From Deltaproteobacteria bacterium (GTDB lineage Bacteria > Bdellovibrionota_C > UBA2361 > SZUA-149 > JADYYL01), in contig JADYYL010000120.1 in assembly GCA_020853655.1 (NCBI GenBank), positions 1 to 6,648 of the forward strand: a DNA stretch of 6,648 nt, written 5' to 3'. The notes beneath the pieces were generated by a model. That model worked only from the letters and a program-made list of their open reading frames with translations, did not search any database and was not told the origin of the DNA. Numbering within the stretch: position 1 is the stretch's first letter; each line of letters opens with the position of its first letter. The position numbers and the translations under genes were made by a program. Below, one piece after another: positions 1 through 4,640 of the stretch.

Positions 1-81
1 CGAAATCTCCCACATGCGAAACCTACTGGGAGGACCCCGACGTATGGCCCACTGGCCTACGCACCCGACCTGCCAGCGATG

Positions 82-111
82 AACGTCCAGCCAGGACGTT
101 CAGGCGTCCTG
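82..111. repeat. Two overlapping, mutually exclusive hairpins
   Basis: AACGTCC (82-88) pairs with GGACGTT (94-100) across a 5-base loop. CAGGACG (92-98) pairs equally well with CGTCCTG (105-111) across a 6-base loop. The two stems share bases 92-98, so only one can form at a time. No T-run follows on either strand, so this is not a clean intrinsic terminator. It may be the end of a transcript entering from the left, or a protein-binding site. Confidence 0.45.
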
Positions 112-444
112 AGTGAGGAGTTTCCGTGCAGTCTCAGCGACGCGCGCCGGGAGTCTCGTTATTTGCTTCAAGTGAGTTATAGCAAGCGCACTTGGGTCGC
201 AAGGGGAAATTAGAAAAAGATTGGCTTGGAGGGCGGTCGTTGCGTCGGCTTCGAAACGCGATTCTGGCGTCGCTTCGGTATTCAACACACCCCCTCACTC
301 CTTGAGCGGAGTAAGGCGTGGTCGAACGTTCGCATAGTGGAGTGCCACCGGAGCGGGAGAGACGTCAACGCGGCTCGAATACTCGGCAGATTCGGTCGCT
401 CTTCCGGGGGACCGGCCCACTGGGGGATAGCCGAGCCAATAAGG

Positions 445-465
445 GCGAGGCCTTGCGGGCTTCGC
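445..465. repeat. Stable GC-rich stem-loop
   Basis: Bases 445-452 (GCGAGGCC) pair with 458-465 (GGCTTCGC) through eight base pairs, one of them G-U in RNA on the plus strand, closing a 5-base loop. No T-tract or gene lies next to it, and I cannot assign a function. Confidence 0.35.
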
Positions 466-518
466 GATTCCAACGGTCCACAAGGAGAGCCCTGGTATCC
501 GCGGAGTGCTTGGTGGGA

Positions 519-530
519 GTTGTGCACAAC
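519..530. promoter_or_regulatory. 12-base perfect palindrome, possible operator
   Basis: GTTGTGCACAAC is self-complementary over its full 12 bases and lies about 220 bases before ispH. Such symmetry fits a site for a dimeric DNA-binding protein, but no regulator gene is nearby and I see no other copy in the window. It does not match a DnaA box. Confidence 0.25.
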
Positions 531-592
531 CTAGTCAGCGTAGTCACATTCCGCCGAAATCCTTCATAACCAAGGCGCCACTCGTGGAATAT

Positions 593-663
593 GCCCGCTC
601 GCTCACGGGCAACCCCTCGATTGACCGAGGCCTCTACGCGCGGTTAGGCTTCGACGCGACCGC
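593..663 (+). repeat. Three consecutive short hairpins upstream of ispH
   Basis: GCCCG (593-597) pairs with CGGGC (606-610). CCTCG (615-619) pairs with CGAGG (626-630). GCGGT (640-644) pairs with ACCGC (659-663). All three stems are perfect 5-base pairings in a 71-base stretch that ends 88 bases before the ispH start. The length is tRNA-like, but loop sizes of 8, 6 and 14 and the lack of an acceptor stem rule out a normal tRNA. It could be a structured leader or a small RNA, or chance in GC-rich DNA. Confidence 0.3.
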
Positions 664-723
664 TTGCCATCTCGATTGATGCATGTGGGAATGGCGACGT
701 CGATCCCGCTCCAGATGGCGGAT

Positions 724-731
724 TATATAAA
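724..731 (+). promoter_or_regulatory. Candidate -10 element for ispH
   Basis: The AT-rich octamer TATATAAA stands out in GC-rich surroundings 21 bases before the ispH GTG. It contains TATAAA and TATATA, both near the sigma-70 -10 consensus. No good -35 hexamer sits 16-18 bases upstream; the base run near 701-706 is CGATCC. Transcription from here would give a very short leader that begins just before the ribosome binding site. Confidence 0.3.
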
Positions 732-740
732 CTTCTCTGA

Positions 741-745
741 GGAGG
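741..745 (+). promoter_or_regulatory. Strong ribosome binding site setting the ispH GTG start
   Basis: GGAGG, within the longer run GAGGAGGT (739-746), lies 6 bases before the GTG at 752. This is an ideal Shine-Dalgarno match and spacing, and it justifies a GTG start rather than an internal ATG. Confidence 0.85.
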
Positions 746-751
746 TGGGCC

Positions 752-1984
752 GTGCCGAAGGAATTTGATGTTCCTCTGTTTTACCGCTCACCGGGAATTA
801 CTCAGATCAAGCGGCATCGCACCGCGAGCGATCCGAAGCGACGCGATCTCACCCCAACCCTTCTCGACTTTGGTTCCGTTCGCTTCAAAGTCGCTCGACA
901 TTTCGGCTTCTGTTACGGCGTAGAGAACGCGATCGAAATCGCCTATCGCGCCATCCGAGAGAACCCCGATCGTCGAATTTTCCTGCTCAGTGAGATGATT
1001 CACAATCCAGAGGTCAACGCCGATCTGATCGCCCATGGCGTCAGATTCTTGATGGACACTCAGGGCTCTCGATTGTTCCCCATCTCAAGCCTCACCCCCG
1101 ACGACGTCGTCGTCGTTCCCGCGTTCGGAACGACGATCGAACTCCAAAACGAGATTGGCGCAACGGGCGCAAACATCGCGCAGTACGACACGACTTGCCC
1201 TTTCGTCGAGAAGGTTTGGAAGCGTGCCGCCGAGCTCGGGAAGAATGGTTTTTCCGTGATCCTGCATGGGAAGCGTTCCCATGAAGAAACACGCGCGACG
1301 TTCTCCCACAGCAAAGAGACAGCTCCGACGTTGATTGTTCGCGATATGGAGGACACTCAGTTCCTCGTTTCGTTCATGAGAGGAGAGAAGTCCCTCGAGG
1401 CTTTCTGGAAGGTGTTCGCGCGCGCGACATCCCCTTCGTTCGATCCCCTCATTCATCTTCGACGCGTCGGCGTCGTGAATCAAACGACGATGCTCGCGAC
1501 GGAGACGCAGGAGATCGCATTAACGATCAAAGAAGCGCTGCTCGACATATGGGGCGATGAGACGATCAAGGAGCATTTCGCCGACACACGTGACACGTTG
1601 TGCTACGCGACTTACGAGAATCAGTCGGCAACACAGGCGCTGATCGCATCGGGGGCAGATCTTGCGATCGTCGTCGGCGGCTATAACAGCTCAAACACTT
1701 CGCACCTCGTCGAGCTCTGCCAGGAACAGATGCCCACGTTCTACATCAAAGACCGCTCTGAGATTCTCAGCGAGCGGGCAGTTCGACATTTCGATCTTCG
1801 CGAGCTTCGGCTCACCGTCACGTACGACTGGCTCCCGCTCGAGGGCACTCCCACCATCGCGGTGACATCGGGTGCGAGTTGTCCGGACGCAATCGTCGAC
1901 GCGGTGATCCAGCATGTGGCAAGCCTCTTTCCCCAAGCACGGACCCTCGAGCAGGTTGCAGCGCAGGTGCAGATGTGCGCCTAA
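752..1984 (+). CDS. ispH: 4-hydroxy-3-methylbut-2-enyl diphosphate reductase, long form
   Basis: This is IspH (LytB), the last enzyme of the MEP pathway. It reduces HMBPP to IPP and DMAPP in the cytoplasm using a [4Fe-4S] cluster. The 410-residue protein has the three cluster cysteines: C54 in HFGFCYGVE, C149 in DTTCPFV and C284 in DTLCYAT. Other family motifs are IHNPEV (H84), SHEETRAT (H177, E179), NQTTML (243-248), GGYNSSNTSH (309-318) and SGASCPDA (373-380). E. coli IspH is about 316 residues. The extra length here is an N-terminal extension of about 45 residues and insertions around 185-235, as in the long forms of Bacteroidota and other Gram-negative phyla. The start is GTG, fixed by the ribosome binding site at 741-745. 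No co-directional gene precedes it. Identification is secure; the lineage is not. Confidence 0.97.
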   Translation: MPKEFDVPLFYRSPGITQIKRHRTASDPKRRDLTPTLLDFGSVRFKVARHFGFCYGVENAIEIAYRAIRENPDRRIFLLSEMIHNPEVNADLIAHGVRFLMDTQGSRLFPISSLTPDDVVVVPAFGTTIELQNEIGATGANIAQYDTTCPFVEKVWKRAAELGKNGFSVILHGKRSHEETRATFSHSKETAPTLIVRDMEDTQFLVSFMRGEKSLEAFWKVFARATSPSFDPLIHLRRVGVVNQTTMLATETQEIALTIKEALLDIWGDETIKEHFADTRDTLCYATYENQSATQALIASGADLAIVVGGYNSSNTSHLVELCQEQMPTFYIKDRSEILSERAVRHFDLRELRLTVTYDWLPLEGTPTIAVTSGASCPDAIVDAVIQHVASLFPQARTLEQVAAQVQMCA

Positions 1985-2128
1985 GCCTCAAAACGCTGAA
2001 AATCCAGGCACTTGCGCCACAGCCCTCATCAATTTCGCACCGAAGGGGAAAACTTTTTCGCGTGACGTCATAACAATGAGTCACCGCAAAGCACGCGGCT
2101 GTGAAACGAAATCGCTTTTAATAGTTCT

Positions 2129-2299
2129 ATGAAGATCTTCCTTGGTTTGATCGCTTTCATTTTCATCAGCGGCGCCGTCTTCATCGGCATCGCGTTATCG
2201 AAAGACGAAGATCCCAAGGTGATTCGGGCTTACATCGATAGTCGCGGCAAGGAACCCATTCCGCGCAGCATGGCAACCGAGATCGGGCGGGGCATCTAA
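2129..2299 (+). CDS. Small single-span membrane protein, 56 residues
   Basis: The ATG at 2129 opens a 56-codon frame ending in TAA at 2297-2299; an in-frame stop at 2102-2104 bounds it upstream. The protein begins Met-Lys, then has about 21 hydrophobic residues (3-23, rich in Ile, Phe, Gly and Ala). A polar, charged tail follows, beginning SKDEDPK and ending GRGI. That is the layout of a single-span inner-membrane protein or uncleaved signal anchor. It lies 144 bases after ispH on the same strand, followed by an intergenic region. The weak point is the absence of a clear Shine-Dalgarno before the ATG. I recognise no family and assign no function. It might be a chance ORF, but the clean anchor-plus-tail pattern argues for a real gene. 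Confidence 0.5.
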   Translation: MKIFLGLIAFIFISGAVFIGIALSKDEDPKVIRAYIDSRGKEPIPRSMATEIGRGI

Positions 2300-2304
2300 A
2301 GCTT

Positions 2305-2334
2305 CGCGGATTTTCACTTCCGTCTCGATCCGCG
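2305..2334. repeat. Inverted repeat after the small membrane protein ORF
   Basis: CGCGGAT (2305-2311) pairs perfectly with ATCCGCG (2328-2334) over a 16-base loop, beginning 5 bases after the preceding stop codon. The position suits a transcript end, but no T-tract follows. A second weak stem (2365-2369 with 2379-2383) is followed at 2394-2398 by a short T-run, so termination might be distributed over 2305-2400. Confidence 0.3.
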
Positions 2335-2493
2335 GCAAACGCCTTCCAGCTCGCTTCAGAAAAGCTCTGATACTGAACCAGAGACCTCCTGAGATTTTCG
2401 CCACGCAGTATTGTCATGCGAAGCGGCACTCACTCTCCCTATCTAAAAATCCTTTCGTAAACCGAAATGCGGTAACAGCGGCGCGGCGATCGA

Positions 2494-2521
2494 CGGAGGA
2501 TAGCAAAGGCGTTCGCCTCCG
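2494..2521. repeat. Inverted repeat in the convergent intergenic region
   Basis: CGGAGG (2494-2499) pairs with CCTCCG (2516-2521). The inner bases can alternatively form AGGCG/CGCCT (2507-2511 with 2514-2518). It sits 31 bases downstream of the stop of the minus-strand gene at 2552 and could slow or end its transcription, although no U-rich tail follows. An 11-base direct repeat, ACGTTCGCTGA, occurs twice just beyond it, near 2536-2566, the second copy overlapping the 3' end of that gene. Confidence 0.3.
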
Positions 2522-2551
2522 ACATCTCTCCATCGACGTTCGCTGAGAAAT

Positions 2552-2857
2552 CTATACGTTCGCTGACTGTCGATGCTGCTGCTTCTCGAGCTCTTCGGCG
2601 ATTGCATCGAGCATCTCACCGATGGTCCTGGGCGTCCCGATGGCGCCGCGCAGAAGACCGAAACTCGCTTCCAGCGAGCAGAAATACTGGTCCTCGGGGT
2701 TAGGCTTGAGCCCGAGGTCTGCCTTCAGGCGAGTGGTGTCTTCGATGCTCCTCCCCGCCAGCTCCGGAAACTTCTCGACGAGCATCAGTACCGCCTGCCC
2801 CCGAACTCGCTCCCGATCGAACAACGGCCTTCCCTGTCCTTCATTGGCGATCGCCAC
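2552..2857 (-). CDS. Acyl-carrier-protein-like small protein lacking the carrier serine
   Basis: The 101-residue product resembles the four-helix acyl carrier protein fold from about residue 20. It has the DLG motif (47-49), a helix ending LEASFG (62-67), and a last helix with the typical TIGEMLDAIAEEL pattern (78-90). The 11 residues between DLG plus one and the LE..FG motif match the spacing in bacterial ACP. The position of the ACP serine that carries 4'-phosphopantetheine is Pro52 (KPNPED in place of DSL), so it cannot be a conventional carrier. The ORF stays open up to a GTG at 2896, but GGGGAGG at 2865-2871 lies 7 bases before the GTG at 2857, so I start there. It stands alone, 167 bases downstream of the transglycosylase gene on the same strand. 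A DUF1493-like regulatory or scaffold role is possible but unproven. The fold call rests on motif spacing only. Confidence 0.7.
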   Translation of the reverse strand: MAIANEGQGRPLFDRERVRGQAVLMLVEKFPELAGRSIEDTTRLKADLGLKPNPEDQYFCSLEASFGLLRGAIGTPRTIGEMLDAIAEELEKQQHRQSANV

Positions 2858-2864
2858 TGCTGCA

Positions 2865-2871
2865 CCTCCCC
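2865..2871 (-). promoter_or_regulatory. Strong ribosome binding site for the ACP-like gene
   Basis: Read on the minus strand, GGGGAGG lies 7 bases before the GTG at 2857-2855. It chooses that start over the GTG at 2896, which lies inside the hairpin at 2881-2897 and has no comparable site. Confidence 0.75.
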
Positions 2872-2880
2872 TTTCCTGTG

Positions 2881-2897
2881 AGTGCCACCTCGGCACT
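2881..2897 (-). repeat. Leader hairpin before the ACP-like gene
   Basis: AGTGCC (2881-2886) pairs perfectly with GGCACT (2892-2897) over a 5-base loop, ending 10 bases before the ribosome binding site. It would sit in the 5' leader of the mRNA. No control mechanism can be deduced. Confidence 0.3.
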
Positions 2898-2913
2898 GAG
2901 CAAGGAGCTCACT

Positions 2914-2923
2914 ACCGATCGGT
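2914..2923. promoter_or_regulatory. 10-base palindrome upstream of the ACP-like gene
   Basis: ACCGATCGGT is perfectly self-complementary and lies 57 bases before the GTG start of the minus-strand gene at 2857, where an operator could overlap a promoter. I could not find a convincing -35/-10 pair around it. Confidence 0.25.
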
Positions 2924-2941
2924 GGGACCGTCTACTGTCGC

Positions 2942-2996
2942 AAAAGGAAAAGAGCTGGAGCCAGAGCGCCCCTCATCGCTCGATGAAAAGCGCTCT
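2942..2996 (-). terminator. Nested hairpin with U-rich tail, likely end of the psd operon
   Basis: Outer arms AGAGCGC (2963-2969) and GCGCTCT (2990-2996) enclose a symmetric 3-by-3 internal loop. Inside that is a second perfect stem, TCATCG/CGATGA (2973-2978 with 2981-2986). On the minus strand the transcript then reads, about 10 bases later, CUCUUUUCCUUUUG. The hairpin begins 28 bases past the transglycosylase stop. The stem is strong but the U-tract is distant and interrupted by Cs, so this is an imperfect intrinsic terminator or an RNA-end-stabilising stem. Confidence 0.45.
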
Positions 2997-3009
2997 CAGA
3001 GTAATAGTC

Positions 3010-3019
3010 ACTCGCGAGT
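3010..3019. repeat. 10-base palindrome just after the transglycosylase stop
   Basis: ACTCGCGAGT is perfectly self-complementary and lies 5 bases past the stop of the minus-strand gene at 3025. It shares the CTCGCGA core with palindromic sites near the right end of the window (6416-6423, 6531-6538, 6611-6618). Confidence 0.3.
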
Positions 3020-3024
3020 ATTTA

Positions 3025-3756
3025 TTATGCTCCGAGAAACGTCGAGCGTTGCGTGGGGGGTATTCGACGCTGCTGCAAGATTGCGTAAGCGACGAGCACC
3101 CGCGCAGCGTAGCGCCGGGTCTCCTGATACGGTGGGACACCGCCATAGCGGCTCACCGCGCCCGGTCCGGCGTTGTATGCGGACACCACCCTCAGGAGTG
3201 ATCCCTTGAAACGGCGGCGCAGACCGGCGACGTAACGAATGCCGGCTTCAATGTTGCGCACCGGCACTCCAGGATTGTTGACTCCGACCTCCCGAGCAGT
3301 GGCGGGCATAACCTGCATCAGCCCAATCGCCCCTTTGGGAGACTTCGCATTCATCTTGCAACGCGATTCGACGAAAATGATTGCATGCGCGAGCGACTCG
3401 TCGATCCCGTGCTCCAACGACGTCGAACGAATCGCGCTGCGGACCGCAGCTTCGTCGTCGCTCAGCTTCCGCTGCGACGGGCGCGCGGTGAGGAAACAAC
3501 TCTCGGACTCCGCCTCGAACCACCGCACCAGATCCTGAACTCTCTCCGGCTCGCTCGCATCCGAAATGAAACCATCTCGCGTAAAATAGACACCTTCCAG
3601 GACGGCACCCGACTCAAAACGTCCACGGTCGGCGAGGTAAACAAGTCCGCACCATCCGGCGAAGACCGCGACAAGAGGTACGACACGTCTCAAGGATATG
3701 CGGCGATCGGTGGCCGTCTCGTCTCGGCCGCTTTTCCTCTGTGCGCGTTGATTCAT
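3025..3756 (-). CDS. Membrane-anchored lytic transglycosylase (SLT domain)
   Basis: The 243-residue protein should cleave the glycan strands of peptidoglycan in the periplasm, forming 1,6-anhydro-muropeptides. A basic N-terminus precedes one hydrophobic span (about 25-42), so the rest is exported and tethered to the inner membrane. The C-terminal SLT domain (about 105-235) has the catalytic glutamate E130 in FVESRCKMNAKS, the GAIGLMQVMPAT motif (143-154) and AYNAGPGAV (193-201). Bacterial versions of this domain usually have the same motif order. The residues before Cys36 (AGW) do not make a lipobox. Cys87 and Cys133 could form a disulfide. The frame is open back to 3882, but the ATG at 3756 overlaps the psd stop as ATGA, with GGAGAG 11 bases upstream, so I start there. 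It is the last gene of a coupled operon. The specific Mlt/Slt subtype is not assigned. Confidence 0.92.
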   Translation of the reverse strand: MNQRAQRKSGRDETATDRRISLRRVVPLVAVFAGWCGLVYLADRGRFESGAVLEGVYFTRDGFISDASEPERVQDLVRWFEAESESCFLTARPSQRKLSDDEAAVRSAIRSTSLEHGIDESLAHAIIFVESRCKMNAKSPKGAIGLMQVMPATAREVGVNNPGVPVRNIEAGIRYVAGLRRRFKGSLLRVVSAYNAGPGAVSRYGGVPPYQETRRYAARVLVAYAILQQRRIPPTQRSTFLGA

Positions 3757-4640
3757 CCCGTCAACAGCTCTCCGATGTTCTCGCCAAGGCATATTGGACC
3801 TGGCTTCAAACGTTCCGATGGTTGGACCATATCCTTTCCAAAAAGTAAGACGACCGTCGAACCGAGATGAAACGTTCCGCACCGTTCTCCCTTCTCAAGT
3901 GTGCGACGGGCCGGGAGATTGATGGCGTGTGCCCCTCTCCGCCGGAAGAGATCGCTGGGACGATTCGACCGAAAATCGCAAAGCGGCGTCCCAATGGCGC
4001 CGACATTGAGCGCCCCAACCATCACCAGAGCCACGGGACCGCGAGTTGTCGTGATCGGGAAGACCACTCGCTCGTTCTCTACAAAGAGGCCTGGCACAGA
4101 GCAAACCGCGCGGGAGTTCACGGGCCACAACTGCCCAGGAACGTGAATGAGTCGATCGAGCTCGCCACTCACGGGCATGTGCGCGTGATGGTAATCCGGA
4201 GGCGAGAGGTAGAACGTGATGAAGAAACCGGACTCGAACTGTTTGCCGAGTTCGGGTGCACTCAGCAACTCCTTCGCCGAGTAATACAGACCCTTAATCT
4301 GCAGGAGCCTCCCCTGATCGATCGAACCGAACTCAGAAACGGCGCCATCGACGGGAGCAACAACGCCCGCCCCGATCGGTCGCGCGCCGTCACGCAGGTC
4401 CCGTGTGAAAAATTCGTTGAGGCTGCGAAACGTCTCGAGCGGCCGAGCCGCCTCGTCGACGTTCACATGATAGAACCGCACGAAGGAACGAAGAGCTGCC
4501 TGCACGAGCCGCTGGGGGACCGAGACCTGCGTGAGGTAGCCCGTCAGCACGCTCAGCAGCTTCTTTGGCAAGAGCTGAAACGAGAGCGGAATCCGCTCCC
4601 GCAATGCCGCGTCTGTTGATGAGCGATCGATCTCATTCAT
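3753..4640 (-). CDS. psd: Phosphatidylserine decarboxylase proenzyme
   Basis: Psd decarboxylates phosphatidylserine to phosphatidylethanolamine at the inner membrane. The 295-residue proenzyme has the self-cleavage site LGST (259-262); cutting between G260 and S261 would give a beta chain of 260 residues and a 35-residue alpha chain with the N-terminal pyruvoyl group. The catalytic Asp98 lies in APVDGAVS and the catalytic His154 in DYHHAHMP. SLNEFFTRDL (73-82), KGLYYSAKELL (116-126) and GALNVGAIGT (209-218) are further family motifs. The length is typical of type I bacterial enzymes. I start at the ATG at 4640 because it forms an ATGA overlap with the upstream stop, as at the next junction; an ATG at 4664 would add 8 residues and cannot be excluded. 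Both junctions predict translational coupling with the Cys-rich protein and the transglycosylase. Confidence 0.96.
   Translation of the reverse strand: MNEIDRSSTDAALRERIPLSFQLLPKKLLSVLTGYLTQVSVPQRLVQAALRSFVRFYHVNVDEAARPLETFRSLNEFFTRDLRDGARPIGAGVVAPVDGAVSEFGSIDQGRLLQIKGLYYSAKELLSAPELGKQFESGFFITFYLSPPDYHHAHMPVSGELDRLIHVPGQLWPVNSRAVCSVPGLFVENERVVFPITTTRGPVALVMVGALNVGAIGTPLCDFRSNRPSDLFRRRGAHAINLPARRTLEKGERCGTFHLGSTVVLLFGKDMVQPSERLKPGPICLGENIGELLTG

Larger units (their letters stand above)
1..751. other. Intergenic region with no supportable gene
   Basis: I see no convincing protein or RNA gene here. Several frames stay open for 60-100 codons on both strands, but their translations overlap one another, have low-complexity Arg/Ser/Pro-rich composition, and lack a good ribosome binding site or any motif I recognise. 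Two plus-strand frames are open from the left edge, one stopping at 114-116 and one at 211-213. Either could be the 3' end of a gene that begins outside the window, but neither translation is recognisable. What can be seen is structure: overlapping hairpins at 82-111, a stem-loop at 445-465, a 12-base palindrome at 519-530, and three consecutive hairpins at 593-663. The last 30 bases carry the ispH translation signals. I found no tRNA cloverleaf and no RNase P, tmRNA or SRP RNA signature. Confidence 0.6.

Noticed and set aside
1..213. 3' end of a gene entering from the left edge
   Set aside because: Two plus-strand frames are open from base 1, but neither translation is recognisable and they cannot both be real.
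226..534. 102-codon plus-strand ORF in the left intergenic region
   Set aside because: Competing frames are open on both strands over the same bases, the composition is not protein-like and there is no good ribosome binding site.
593..663. Possible tRNA gene
   Set aside because: There are three hairpins in 71 bases, but no 7-base-pair acceptor stem, the anticodon-like loop has 6 bases and the T-arm-like loop has 14.
2063..2070. TGACGTCA palindrome after ispH
   Set aside because: It is only 8 bases long, single-copy and without a neighbouring promoter, so it is easily chance.
2622..3209. 195-codon plus-strand ORF
   Set aside because: It runs antisense to the ACP-like gene, the terminator region and the 3' end of the transglycosylase gene. 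Its translation is Arg/Ser/Pro-rich with no recognisable motif.
3643..3651. Lipoprotein lipobox around Cys36 of the transglycosylase
   Set aside because: The residues before the cysteine are AGW, and tryptophan at the -1 position does not fit a lipobox.
3385..3870. 161-codon plus-strand ORF
   Set aside because: It is a shadow of the transglycosylase and psd genes on the opposite strand, with no family features.
3025..3882. Longer 285-residue transglycosylase start
   Set aside because: It would overlap psd by 130 bases and place about 60 residues before the membrane span. The ATGA start at 3756 fits the operon and leaves a normal signal anchor.
3867..4619. 250-codon plus-strand ORF
   Set aside because: It lies wholly antisense to psd, whose motifs are unambiguous. 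The frame stays open because of psd codon composition.
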